28,040 nucleotides of DNA from CAYOVG01 sp964407285 (GCA_964407285.1 CAYOVG010000041.1:1-28040); one strand, 5' to 3'. Counted from the first letter of the stretch, positions 16,021-24,854 are shown. Made by a program: numbers and translations. The notes: generated by a model from the letters alone, not told the origin.

Positions 16021-17169
16021 ATGCTAAGTTGGGTGGAAGTGGATCTTGCCGCATTGCGGCACAACTACTGTCAGATTCGTGCAAGGCTCGCTCCTGGAAC
16101 GAGCATCATGGGTATCGTCAAGTCGGACGCCTACGGCCACGGCATGATCCCCGTTGCACGGGAACTCGTTCTCTCCGGAATCGACTTCCTGGGCGTCAGC
16201 AAGTTCTGGGAAGCCCTGGAATTAAGGGAATGCGGCCTGCGGGTCCCGATACTGACCCTGCTCGGACTGGAGCCTCCGGAAATGGAAGATGCGCTCCGGC
16301 AGGCGGTCCGTCCGCTGATTTTTCGCCTCGATCACGCCAGGCTCCTCAGCCGCGCCGCATGCCGCCTCGGCGTGAGCGCCCCGGTCCACCTGAAGCTGGA
16401 TACGGGAATGGGAAGGCTCGGGGTCCCGCTGGATGCGCTGTGGCCGTTCCTGGATGAGCTGCTCTCCCTGCCCGGAATACAACTGGAAGGCATAGTGTCC
16501 CACCTGGCCTCGGCCGACGAGGCGGACGAATCGTACACCCGCCGCCAGGTGGGGCTGCTGGTGGATGTGCTCCAGCGGATGGAAGCCGGCGGCCGGTGCG
16601 TTCCTTACGTCCACATCGCCAACAGCGCGGCGATCCTGGCCCTGCCGGCATGCCACTTCCACATGGTGCGGCCGGGGATAGCCTTGTACGGTTGTGTTCC
16701 CAACGAGAAGCCGGCGGACCCTCCGGACCTGGCGCCCGTCATGCAATTCAAATCCAGGATTTTGCAGATAAAGCAGGTCCCCGCCGGCCAATGCATCGGA
16801 TACGGCAGGACCTTCACCACCGCGTGTCCCACTCGCGTGGCCACGATACCGGTCGGATACGACGACGGGTATTCGCGGCTCCTCTCCAACCGAGGACAGG
16901 TGCTCATCGCGGGCCGGCGCGCTCCCGTCATCGGGACGGTATCGATGTGTATGATTACGGTGGATGTGAGCCATATACCGCAGGCGCGCGAGGACGACGA
17001 GGCCGTGCTGCTGGGGACCCAGCAGGGGGAGCGTATCACGGCCGAGGAAGTGGGGCGCTCTTGCGGGACCATCAGCTACGAAATGCTTTGCAGGATAGGG
17101 AGGCACCGCTTCAAGCGCTTTTTGAACGCCTCCGAAACCGGGGCGCAATGGGCGGACCGGGTACGGTAG
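16021..17169 (+). CDS. alr: Alanine racemase
   Basis: The 382-aa PLP enzyme interconverts L- and D-alanine for peptidoglycan. The N-terminus WVEVDLAALRHNY leads to the PLP-lysine motif VKSDAYGHG (Lys34). HLKLDTGMGRLG, HIANSAA, MVRPGIALYG and the second-site region CIGYGRTF (the Tyr is probably the second catalytic base) follow, then PVGYDDGYSR. The later conserved stretch reads GTVSMCMITVDV, where many family members have Asp between the methionines; here it is Cys, a possibly relevant change near the active site. ATG 16021 gives the usual length. Longer starts (15940, 15889) add residues of odd composition; none has a strong ribosome binding site, so the start is the main doubt. Confidence 0.95.
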   Translation: MLSWVEVDLAALRHNYCQIRARLAPGTSIMGIVKSDAYGHGMIPVARELVLSGIDFLGVSKFWEALELRECGLRVPILTLLGLEPPEMEDALRQAVRPLIFRLDHARLLSRAACRLGVSAPVHLKLDTGMGRLGVPLDALWPFLDELLSLPGIQLEGIVSHLASADEADESYTRRQVGLLVDVLQRMEAGGRCVPYVHIANSAAILALPACHFHMVRPGIALYGCVPNEKPADPPDLAPVMQFKSRILQIKQVPAGQCIGYGRTFTTACPTRVATIPVGYDDGYSRLLSNRGQVLIAGRRAPVIGTVSMCMITVDVSHIPQAREDDEAVLLGTQQGERITAEEVGRSCGTISYEMLCRIGRHRFKRFLNASETGAQWADRVR

Positions 17170-17205
17170 AGATCGGATGTAATAGAGGCGAGGAGAAGTG
17201 TCGCT

Positions 17206-17220
17206 GGTGATATAATCACC
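17206..17220 (+). promoter_or_regulatory. Perfect dyad overlapping a consensus -10 box (TATAAT)
   Basis: GGTGAT-ATA-ATCACC is a perfect 6-3-6 dyad containing TATAAT at 17211-17216. The first gene of the following operon starts 47 bases beyond. The -35 region is poor (GCGAGG 17 bases upstream), so an activated or repressed promoter with an overlapping operator is a reasonable reading. Confidence 0.4.
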
Positions 17221-17266
17221 AACCACCCATCGGATTCCTGACTCCCGATCAAAGGCGGGCGGAAGT

Positions 17267-18700
17267 TTGGCGAGAGTTCTTCTATTCAACCCACCGGGGC
17301 CGGAAAACAAAGCGTTCACAAGGGAGGGGCGGTGCACCCAGGAGGCGGGTATATGGGCCACCCAGTGGCCGCCCGTGTCGCTTGCGACGGCCGCCGCGTT
17401 GCTGGAGCGCGACGGACGGCGGGTGTCGGTAATCGATTTCCCGGCCTGCGGCGCGGGAGAGGCGCTTTTGCGTGAAACGATCCTCCGCGAACAGCCCGAC
17501 TTCGCATTCTGGGCGACCGGGACCCCCACCCTCGATTACGACCTGAGCCTGGCGCGACTGTTCCGCCGCCTTTCCCCGCGAACGCGGACAGGGGTGATGG
17601 GAACGCACGTGACGGTCCAGCCGGAGTCGGCGCTCACCGCCGCCCCCCTGGACGTCGTGGTGCGCAGGGAGCCGGAGCGCATCATTCTTGAGTTTTGCCG
17701 GGCGGGCGCGGACGACGACAGCCCGGAATTCATGGCGGCGATAGCGGGTATCTCCTACCGGGACCCCGCGACCGGGGCCATTCGCCATAATCCCGACGCC
17801 GAATTCCTCGCCCCGGAAGAGATACCCCCGCCTGCGTGGCGTTTCGTGGACACGAGCCGCTACCGCCTGCCTTTCACCGGCCGCCCCTTCCTCATCGTCG
17901 CTCCCATTCGGGGGTGCCCCTACCGGTGCACTTTCTGTACCGCGCCCGTTTACTACGGCCGGAAGCTCCGAAAGCGGCCGATCGTCCGTGTGGTGGATGA
18001 AATGGAGCATAATGTCGGGCGGTTCGGCATCAGGGACTTCTTCATCTGGGCCGACACCTTCACCGCCGACCGGGAGTACGTCCACAGCTTCTGCCGGGAA
18101 ATTCTCCGGCGAGGCCTTGCCTCCTGCTCGTGGACGTGCAACAGCCGCGTGGACACGGTGGACCGGGAGACGCTCGCCCTCATGAAGCGCGCCGGGCTCT
18201 GGATGATCAGCTTCGGCTTCGAATCGGGAAACGAAGATATCCTGAAAGCCGCCCGCAAGGGAATCACCCCCGCCCAGTCCGTAGCGGCGGCGACGGCGGC
18301 CGGCGAGTTGGGAATCGCGGTCGCGGGCCACTTCATCTTCGGGCTCCCCGGTGAAACCGAGAAGACCATGGAGCAGACCCTGCAACTCGCCCTCGACCTG
18401 CCCCTGGACATCGCACAATTCTACGTCGCCGCTCCCTTCCCCGGCACGGAACTGCACGCGCGGGCGGTCCGCAGCGGCGGGCTGAAGCCGGAGGCCTCCC
18501 TCTTCGGCCAGTCCGCGGCGGTGCTGGACCTTCCGGGGCTTCCCGCCTCTCGAGTGGACGCCTTCCGCCGGCGCGCCTACAGGAAATTCTACATGAGGCC
18601 CGCGGCCGCGAAGCGCATCCTCGGGCTTCTGCAACCCGGAGCGGTCGGACACGCCGCCGGCGGCTCCCTTCGCTTCCTCAAATGGGTGTTCGGACGATGA
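17267..18700 (+). CDS. B12-binding-domain radical SAM enzyme (class B type)
   Basis: The 477-aa protein has an N-terminal Rossmann-like B12-binding domain (about residues 1-150, starting VLLFNPPGPE, with WPPVSLATAAALLERDG and GTHVTVQPE). A radical SAM core follows with C217-x3-C221-x2-C224 (GCPYRCTFC) coordinating the 4Fe-4S cluster. Downstream are DFFIWADTFTAD, ISFGFESGNEDIL and GHFIFGLPGETEKTM, all usual in this family. Such enzymes methylate or rearrange unreactive carbons, often in lipids or secondary metabolites; the substrate cannot be predicted. TTG 17267 is the only start giving the intact VLLFNPP strand. The stop overlaps the next start by four bases (ATGA), placing it in a cassette with the carbamoyltransferase. 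Confidence 0.92.
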   Translation: MARVLLFNPPGPENKAFTREGRCTQEAGIWATQWPPVSLATAAALLERDGRRVSVIDFPACGAGEALLRETILREQPDFAFWATGTPTLDYDLSLARLFRRLSPRTRTGVMGTHVTVQPESALTAAPLDVVVRREPERIILEFCRAGADDDSPEFMAAIAGISYRDPATGAIRHNPDAEFLAPEEIPPPAWRFVDTSRYRLPFTGRPFLIVAPIRGCPYRCTFCTAPVYYGRKLRKRPIVRVVDEMEHNVGRFGIRDFFIWADTFTADREYVHSFCREILRRGLASCSWTCNSRVDTVDRETLALMKRAGLWMISFGFESGNEDILKAARKGITPAQSVAAATAAGELGIAVAGHFIFGLPGETEKTMEQTLQLALDLPLDIAQFYVAAPFPGTELHARAVRSGGLKPEASLFGQSAAVLDLPGLPASRVDAFRRRAYRKFYMRPAAAKRILGLLQPGAVGHAAGGSLRFLKWVFGR

Positions 18701-20565
18701 CGGACCTTACGAATTCGACGGACTTCGTGCTCGGAATATGGGACGGCCACGACGCCGGCGCCGCGCTCCTCCGGGGAGATGAAATCATCTTTGCCGTCAA
18801 CGAGGAGCGGCTCACCCGCAGGAAACTCGAAGCCGGCTTCCCCGCGGGCTCGATAGCGGCCTGCCTCGAATATGCGGGACTCGCGCCCGGGGATGTCCGC
18901 GACATCGCCGCATCGACCTTCGACCCCGCCAAGACGCTCACGCGCCTCTTCCCCGGACTCAAGGAGGAATACTACCTGCTGCGCCGGAGGAAAAAAGACC
19001 CCGGCCCCTTCGACGGCCTGAAGAAGGCTTTCAAGTACCGGTTCACCGAGGCGGCGCCGAACCGGGTTTCGGCGGCGCTCAGCCGCATCCACCTGGACCG
19101 GAGGCTCCGGTCCCTGGGATTTCGCGACTTCTCGCTCCACCTCGTGGACCACCACGCGGGACACGCCCAGGCCGCCGCCCGTTGCAGCGGGTTCGCCGAA
19201 TGCACGGTGCTCACGCTGGACGGAGTAGGAGACGGGCTCTCGGGAAGCATCAGCCGCTTTCGCCGCGACGGCCGCCTGGAGCTTATCCACCCGGTACCTG
19301 CGCGGGTCTCCCTGGGCATTTTCTTCGAGCACGCAACCAACCTCCTCAATATGAGGGAACTCGAAGACGAGGGCAAGGTGATGGCCCTCGCCGATTACGC
19401 CTACCCGATACCGGATGAGGAGAATCCGCTGATGAGACTCGTCTCCACGCAAGGGACGGATATCGTTTCCAGGTTCCGCTCCAATGCGCTCTACAGGGAA
19501 ATGAAGAAAATCCTGTGGCGCTACCCGTCGGAGCAGTTCGCGTGGATGGCGCAACGCGCCCTGGAGGAAAACGTCGTGCGGCTCGCGCGGGAAGCGCTCG
19601 CGCGGGCCGGTCGGGCGGACGCCTCGGCGAACATCGCCCTGGCCGGAGGGGTATTCTCCAACGTCAAGCTCAACATGCGGATCGCCGGGTTGGATGGAGT
19701 GGAGGGGGTTTTCGTGTTCCCGCACATGGGGGACGGAGGGCTCGCGCTCGGGGCCGCGATGGACGTAAACGCCCGCAAGTTCGGCGTGGAGCGTTACCGG
19801 CTGGAACATCTCTACCTGGGACACGGCTTCGGGGACGGCGAGATCGCGGATGCGCTGGAGGGGTCCGGGCTTGCGTTCAGGCGCCTCGAACGGGAACGGA
19901 TCGCGGAGACGGCGGCGGAGTCGATACTCGGGGGCGAGATCATTCTCTGGTTTCAGGGACGCATGGAACTCGGGCCGAGGGCGCTCGGGAGCCGGAGTAT
20001 TCTTGCCGCGCCGAACGACGGATCGGTCAAGGACCGGCTGAACCTGGCGCTCAAGAAGCGCGCCTGGTATCAGCCGTTTTGCCCGAGCATGCTCGTGGAG
20101 GACGCCATGTCCATCCTGGATGCGCCACTCCCGGCGGATATGCCGGTGAATGCGCCGTACGACGGGAGTGAACGGCGCAATGAGAAGCACGCGGAACGAA
20201 ACACGGATCGAACCCTTGCTCCGGACATCGACCCGAATATGGAACGAAACCGCTTCATGACCACGGCGTTCAGAGTGCGTAGCGCATACCGGGGGCTCAT
20301 GGAATCCGTCACGAACGTTGACGGGACCTGCAGGCCGCACTTCGTGAAGGGGGAGAACCCGCTGTACCGCGAACTGCTGCTGGCGGTCAAGAGGCGGCTT
20401 GGAAAGGGCGTGGTGTTGAACACGAGCTTCAATATCCACGGCGAACCGGTAGCGCGCACCCCCATGGAAGCCGTGGACATGCTGCGAAGGACCGGGATAC
20501 GCCACCTGTTCATAGGAGACTTCCTCGTTGAAAACGATACTGGCGGCACTGCAAAAGATCCTTGA
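18697..20565 (+). CDS. NodU/CmcH-family carbamoyltransferase
   Basis: The 622-aa protein transfers a carbamoyl group from carbamoyl phosphate to a hydroxyl acceptor in this family, via a carbamoyl-adenylate. The N-terminal Kae1-like part starts FVLGIWDGHDAGAALL, with EERLTRRKLEAGFP. The metal-binding HHAGH is at residues 152-156, and LAGGVFSNVKLN and MGDGGLALGAAMD follow. The C-terminal part has WFQGRMELGPRALGSRS at 418-433 and LNTSFNIHGEPV. An unusually charged stretch, about residues 485-520, separates two C-terminal segments. ATG 18697 overlaps the radical SAM stop (ATGA); the longer ATG at 18682 is not favoured. It also overlaps the next gene by 38 bases. Acceptors in characterised relatives are sugars, antibiotics and lipid-like oligosaccharides; here it is unknown. 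Confidence 0.93.
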   Translation: MTDLTNSTDFVLGIWDGHDAGAALLRGDEIIFAVNEERLTRRKLEAGFPAGSIAACLEYAGLAPGDVRDIAASTFDPAKTLTRLFPGLKEEYYLLRRRKKDPGPFDGLKKAFKYRFTEAAPNRVSAALSRIHLDRRLRSLGFRDFSLHLVDHHAGHAQAAARCSGFAECTVLTLDGVGDGLSGSISRFRRDGRLELIHPVPARVSLGIFFEHATNLLNMRELEDEGKVMALADYAYPIPDEENPLMRLVSTQGTDIVSRFRSNALYREMKKILWRYPSEQFAWMAQRALEENVVRLAREALARAGRADASANIALAGGVFSNVKLNMRIAGLDGVEGVFVFPHMGDGGLALGAAMDVNARKFGVERYRLEHLYLGHGFGDGEIADALEGSGLAFRRLERERIAETAAESILGGEIILWFQGRMELGPRALGSRSILAAPNDGSVKDRLNLALKKRAWYQPFCPSMLVEDAMSILDAPLPADMPVNAPYDGSERRNEKHAERNTDRTLAPDIDPNMERNRFMTTAFRVRSAYRGLMESVTNVDGTCRPHFVKGENPLYRELLLAVKRRLGKGVVLNTSFNIHGEPVARTPMEAVDMLRRTGIRHLFIGDFLVENDTGGTAKDP

Positions 20566-22261
20566 CAATCATGCCTGGTCCGGGCTCCTCATAGGCTCCT
20601 GCTATTTGATCATCCTGGTCGCCGATGCCGGCGTCATCGGCTTCGTTTCGAAAGACCGGATCACGGCGGCGCTCGGCAAGTGGGGCGCCTGGATACTGAA
20701 GGCCAATTTTTTCCTGGTGATGGCGGGAGTCGTAATCTGCCGGGAGGATATTTGGGGCGCGTTCAAGGCGCTTCGAACTCAGCCGCGGGGCGACAGGCGC
20801 GTCGCCTTCCTCGCGGCGGTGGTGCTGACCGGTTTTGTCCTCGCCTGCTTTGCCGCGCCTCGCACGCACCGGATCTATTTCGACGAGGACATCTACGCCA
20901 ATGTGGGACAGACCATCGCCCTGTCCGGCCAGGTCGGCTTCGCCAATTACGGGACGTACGAATACGGCGAGTACCAGCCCGTCTGGACGGAGTACAACAA
21001 GGAACCGGCGGGCTGGCCATTCCTGATCAGCCTGGCGTTCGATCTTGCAGGGGTGAACGAACACCACGCATTTCTGCTCAACAACCTCCTCTTCACGGGA
21101 GGGATACTGATCGTCTTCTTTATCGCGTGGGAACTCGGAGCGGGCTTTTATGCCTCTCTATTTGCGGCCGCGGTGTACGCTTTCATCCCGCACAACGCGT
21201 TGTGGGCCAATACGGCGGCGGCGGAACCGTCGGCGGCGTTTTTCACCGGGTTGTTCGTTCTTTGCTTCATTGTCGGCATCACCGGCGGACACACCCGGCG
21301 CCTGTTCCTGGCAATGGCGGTACTGCCGTTCGCGTCCCAGATGAGGGCGGAGTCCGTGCTCATCTCCGTATGGGCGGCAGCGGCGGCGGCGCTCCTGTCC
21401 CCGCGACTCCTGGCGGACAGGAGGTTCTGGGCGTTGGGGCTCATCGCGGCGCTTTTTCTGTCCCCTCACATTCTGCACACGTATGCGGTGAGCGGAAACA
21501 CCTGGGGAGCCACGGGACCGAAGTTTTCCCTGGAAGCTTTCCGGCACAATATCGGGGTGAACGGGCCCTACTACCTGGACGACCGGTTCATACCGGCCCT
21601 GTTCACCATCCTGGCGATTGCCGGACTCATCTTCGGCCGGCGCGTGACGCCGGGGCGGCGGTTCCTGATGCTCCTGTGGTTCCTGCTTTTCTGGGGGATC
21701 TTCCTCTTCTTCTACGCGGGGAGTTACCGCTACGGCGCGGATGTGCGGTTCGCGCTGCTTTCATTCATGCCCCTGGCGGTTTTGTCGGGGATCGGCTGGG
21801 GGCTTCTGCTCGATACGGCCGCCGAACGGTTCCCGCCGGCCACCGCAATGGGGGTGGTCCTGGTTCTCATGTTCCTCGCCGTCCTCGGACCGCTGCACCT
21901 GGTCCACCAGGTCGGACAGGAAGCCTGGGGCGCCCGGTGCGATCACAAGTATGCGGAAGAATTTATTAAGAAAATACCTCGAAGGTCGATCGTCCTCACG
22001 CATATTCCCACCATGCTCCTACTGTGGGAGCAGAGCGCGATCCAGACTTCCGCCGGGATAAACAATCCCGAACTCATAAGGCAGCTCATCACCCGATACC
22101 AGGGACATGTATACTTCCACTACAATTTCTGGTGCAACGTGAAGAATGATCCGAATGCGGAGATGTGTCGCGATATCGGAAGGAGGTACAACCTGGAGGA
22201 GATCGCCCATGCGGAGGAGCAGGATTACAGGTACGGACTCTACAAGGTGAAGCTGAGGTAA
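20528..22261 (+). CDS. GT-C family glycosyltransferase (ArnT/PMT-like), polytopic membrane protein
   Basis: The 577-aa protein has many membrane helices and a soluble C-terminal part (about 480-577). Two extra N-terminal helices (about 20-40 and 55-72) precede the GT-C core. The core has the acidic catalytic loop YFDEDIYAN (Asp119, Glu120, Asp121) after a helix, then a NKEPAGWPFLISL segment in the place of the 'KPPLYP' motif of PMT/ArnT relatives. These enzymes take a sugar from a polyprenyl-phosphate donor on the outer face of the membrane and add it to a lipid, glycan or protein. The TTG start at 20528 has AGGAG nine bases upstream and lies within the carbamoyltransferase gene, so coupled expression is likely. 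Donor and acceptor are unknown. Confidence 0.88.
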   Translation: MKTILAALQKILDNHAWSGLLIGSCYLIILVADAGVIGFVSKDRITAALGKWGAWILKANFFLVMAGVVICREDIWGAFKALRTQPRGDRRVAFLAAVVLTGFVLACFAAPRTHRIYFDEDIYANVGQTIALSGQVGFANYGTYEYGEYQPVWTEYNKEPAGWPFLISLAFDLAGVNEHHAFLLNNLLFTGGILIVFFIAWELGAGFYASLFAAAVYAFIPHNALWANTAAAEPSAAFFTGLFVLCFIVGITGGHTRRLFLAMAVLPFASQMRAESVLISVWAAAAAALLSPRLLADRRFWALGLIAALFLSPHILHTYAVSGNTWGATGPKFSLEAFRHNIGVNGPYYLDDRFIPALFTILAIAGLIFGRRVTPGRRFLMLLWFLLFWGIFLFFYAGSYRYGADVRFALLSFMPLAVLSGIGWGLLLDTAAERFPPATAMGVVLVLMFLAVLGPLHLVHQVGQEAWGARCDHKYAEEFIKKIPRRSIVLTHIPTMLLLWEQSAIQTSAGINNPELIRQLITRYQGHVYFHYNFWCNVKNDPNAEMCRDIGRRYNLEEIAHAEEQDYRYGLYKVKLR

Positions 22262-22327
22262 CGCCGAGCTTGATTTCTCAAAGGCCGACCTCGAAGATTC
22301 CAGCGACGGCCATGCCGCCCGGCGCTC

Positions 22328-23695
22328 CTATTCCGAGAAGATGTGCGCCAGGATTAAATCGAAGACGGCTTGCGCCCGTATCGGGTCATGATCGAGCAGT
22401 TCGGGAGCGGTCGTCATGAGGATCGGACCATCTTCGATTCTGTCGGTTACGCGCCCGTGCGAGCCTCGCACCAGGGCGGCGTCGAGCGGGATGACCTCGA
22501 GCAGACAGCGAAATCCCAGCTTTTTCTTGAGCAGCGTCCACGCAATCTTCAACCCGGGGGAAGGTATTGCGGGATCGAGGAAGAGTTCGCAGGGATCGTA
22601 TCCCGGCTTGGCGTGAATGTTCACGGTTCTCGCGAAATCGGGGGCCCTCGAGTCGTCCTCCCAGTAATAGTAGGTGAACCAGGCGTCTTTCTCGGAGATC
22701 AGGATAAGGTCGCCGGAGCGCGGATGGTCGAGCCGGTATGCCTTCTTGCCGTCTTCCCCCAGCACCTGTTCGATTCCGGGCGTATGCTCGAAGCACTCGC
22801 GTAGCCTGGGGATGGCGGCCTTGTCGTCGACGTAGACGTGAGCGACCTGGTGGTCCGAAACGGCGAAGGCCCCGGACCTGCCGAAGTCCGGATATTCCCG
22901 CCCAAGGTCGACCTTGAGCGCGAGGCTCCCCAGGCTGCGCAGCAGCCGGTTCGGATGCACGGGTCTCTTTACATCGGTTACGCCGTATTCGGAAAGCACC
23001 ACTACGCGACAGCCTCTGTTTTGAAAGAAAGCGATGAGCCTTCCGCAGAGTTCGTCTATTTCACGAAGGTCCTTCCGAATGTTTCCGGAAGGGCCAACCC
23101 GTTGCAGCACGTAATCGAGATGAGGCAGGTAGATGAGATGAAGGGTCGGCCGGTAGCTGTCTTCCATGGCCATGGCGGCTTTGGCCAGCCATTCGCTGGA
23201 TACGATGGACGTTCCGGGACCCCAGAACTGAAAGAGGGGGAACCGGCCGAATTCCGAATTGAACCTCTGCCTGAGATCGGACGGGATGGTGTAGCAATCC
23301 GGGATCTTTGTCCCGTCCGAGCAGTATACAGGGCGAGGCGTCACCGCATAATCGACGTCGGTCGCCATGTTGAACCACCAGCCGGTATTCGCGCACGTAA
23401 AGGAGCTGTTGCGCCGCCTGGCTTCATGCCATATCTTCTCGCCCTGCACGAGCCTGTTGGATTGCTTCCAGAACATTACTTCGGAAAGGGAACGGAAATA
23501 CCAGCCGTTTCCGACAATCCCGTGTTCCGACGGGGGCCGGCCCGTCAAGTACGTCGCCTGAACCGGACAGGTCACAGCGGGAGTGATTGTCTCTATTCCC
23601 GCTCCGGAGGCGCGAAGAGCGTTCAAATTGGGCGCCCGATCATCGAGCAGGGAACGTGTCAGGCCCACTACATTCAGTACGACCGTTCGTATCAT
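22328..23695 (-). CDS. eboF: Ebo-cluster alkaline phosphatase / type I phosphodiesterase-like protein (EboF)
   Basis: The 455-aa protein belongs to the nucleotide pyrophosphatase/phosphodiesterase-like subset found in ebo operons. The N-terminus MIRTVVLNVVGLT leads to the nucleophile Thr42 in PAVTCPVQATYLTG, then SEHGIVGNGWYFR with His58. Downstream are VTPRPVY, HLIYLPHLDYVLQRVG, VVVLSEYGV, DHQVAHVYV and FTYYYWEDD, in the order expected of this group. It lacks a signal peptide. The group probably acts on a phosphate or phosphodiester, but the ebo substrate is not established. It follows eboC on the same strand with 66 bases between, so it is likely co-transcribed. It converges with the glycosyltransferase gene. 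Confidence 0.85.
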   Translation of the reverse strand: MIRTVVLNVVGLTRSLLDDRAPNLNALRASGAGIETITPAVTCPVQATYLTGRPPSEHGIVGNGWYFRSLSEVMFWKQSNRLVQGEKIWHEARRRNSSFTCANTGWWFNMATDVDYAVTPRPVYCSDGTKIPDCYTIPSDLRQRFNSEFGRFPLFQFWGPGTSIVSSEWLAKAAMAMEDSYRPTLHLIYLPHLDYVLQRVGPSGNIRKDLREIDELCGRLIAFFQNRGCRVVVLSEYGVTDVKRPVHPNRLLRSLGSLALKVDLGREYPDFGRSGAFAVSDHQVAHVYVDDKAAIPRLRECFEHTPGIEQVLGEDGKKAYRLDHPRSGDLILISEKDAWFTYYYWEDDSRAPDFARTVNIHAKPGYDPCELFLDPAIPSPGLKIAWTLLKKKLGFRCLLEVIPLDAALVRGSHGRVTDRIEDGPILMTTAPELLDHDPIRAQAVFDLILAHIFSE

Positions 23696-23761
23696 TTCAT
23701 TTCTCTTCCATTCGGGTCCTAAAGACGCGGACGCCGACGTCGCCTGCCGGAAGTTCCCCGA

Positions 23762-24649
23762 TCATGTGACGTAGAGACGGCGAGCGAAGTAAACCGAAGG
23801 GAGAATGCAAAGCGCAACGGGCGCTCCATACATCCATCCCTGTACGCCTGCTGCGTAGACGGCCCCCAGGAAAGGGATTCCCAGCACCATCGCCTTGACG
23901 GCCGCTCCGATGGTTTGGGGCGTCGGTTCGAGCAACGCGGCAAAGAGAGGCGGGCCGGTGAACAGGACGAAGAGGCAAAGGAAAATGTAGCTGTCCTTCA
24001 GTATCCACTTGCCGAACATGAGACCGGCAATCCCGAGGACAACGCAAAGCCACCCGCACAGTACGATCCACCTCTCGTGCTTCAGTTCGGCGTCCACTTC
24101 GGACCGGCTGAGAGTAGTCAACGAGAAAACGTAGACGAGAGAGATCCACGGAAAAATTAGAATTCTACCCGCCGGTGGAAGCGCCGGGCTCATTCCCAGA
24201 AGGAGATTCAGGAAACGGCACACTCCCATGTTGATTTGCCCCCAGTATTGCATCTGCTTTGTGACTGCATCGTAAGAGACAACAGAGAGAGCCAGGCTGC
24301 ATGCGACCACGAACGGCGCCCAACCCGCCCGAAGGGCCGCAAACAGCCCCAGCCCAAACAGGGCGAGGAGAAGCAGGTAAGCCTCGCGAACCGATATCCT
24401 GCCCGACGGCAGAGGCCGGAAGGGACGCTCTTTCCGATCGACGTTCAAATCTTCTATATCGTTCAGGACGCATCCCCCGGCGTATATGGCTGAAGTGGAA
24501 AGCAGAAGCCGGATCAAATCAGGCCATTCAATGTGAGAGCCGCAGGCAATGAAACAGCCCGCCAGCACGTCCGCCATGGCCGTGAACAGATTGGGAAATC
24601 GCACCAGTTGCAGGTATGCTTCGGCCTTGCCGCGCATCTTCAGTTTCAA
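23762..24649 (-). CDS. eboC: UbiA-superfamily prenyltransferase (EboC)
   Basis: The 295-aa membrane protein has the first UbiA aspartate motif NDIEDLNVD (Asn63, Asp64, Asp67, Asp71), followed by RKERPFRPLPSG, and a YDAVTKQ stretch with Asp127 in place of the second motif. About nine hydrophobic helices are expected. The first segment, LQLVRFPNLFTAMADVLAGCF, resembles the EboC type. UbiA enzymes transfer a prenyl chain to an acceptor ring or related group; in ebo operons the product is unknown. I use the TTG at 24649, which has AAGGA four bases upstream; the ATG at 24637 is the alternative. It heads the minus-strand unit eboC-eboF. Confidence 0.87.
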   Translation of the reverse strand: MKLKMRGKAEAYLQLVRFPNLFTAMADVLAGCFIACGSHIEWPDLIRLLLSTSAIYAGGCVLNDIEDLNVDRKERPFRPLPSGRISVREAYLLLLALFGLGLFAALRAGWAPFVVACSLALSVVSYDAVTKQMQYWGQINMGVCRFLNLLLGMSPALPPAGRILIFPWISLVYVFSLTTLSRSEVDAELKHERWIVLCGWLCVVLGIAGLMFGKWILKDSYIFLCLFVLFTGPPLFAALLEPTPQTIGAAVKAMVLGIPFLGAVYAAGVQGWMYGAPVALCILPSVYFARRLYVT

Positions 24650-24756
24650 CTCATCCTTCCACGGACAGAATGGACTCCCAACGAAGGGTCAACAGCACTC
24701 CGGCATGGAGGCCGGTTTTCGATATCGGGATTACATTAAAGAGACGGGTTTCCCTT

Positions 24757-24854
24757 AGCAACAGGGCGAACAGGGTATTTACTCGATGCGGATGACTGAA
24801 AATATCCAGGAGAGCGTGGGGGATTTACTACCATGGATGGGCGCCCCTGTTGCT
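24757..24854. repeat. 10-bp inverted repeat in the ebo divergent region
   Basis: AGCAACAGGG at 24757-24766 is perfectly complementary to CCCTGTTGCT at 24845-24854, and both extend into GGCG/CGCC with one base difference. They are 78 bases apart. ATTTACT occurs twice in the loop region. A binding site for a dimeric regulator or a DNA loop is possible. Confidence 0.5.

Noticed and set aside
15725..16084. A 119-aa minus-strand frame between the NHL gene and alr
   Set aside because: Only the last 40 residues look protein-like; it overlaps the alr start and has no clear start or family.
16222..18652. Long minus-strand frames opposite alr and the radical SAM gene
   Set aside because: Shadows of high-GC genes that encode conserved motifs on the plus strand.
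18589..20568. A 659-codon open frame on the minus strand opposite the carbamoyltransferase
   Set aside because: The plus-strand frame has full family motifs; the antisense product is rich in Arg, Pro, Gly and His without structure.
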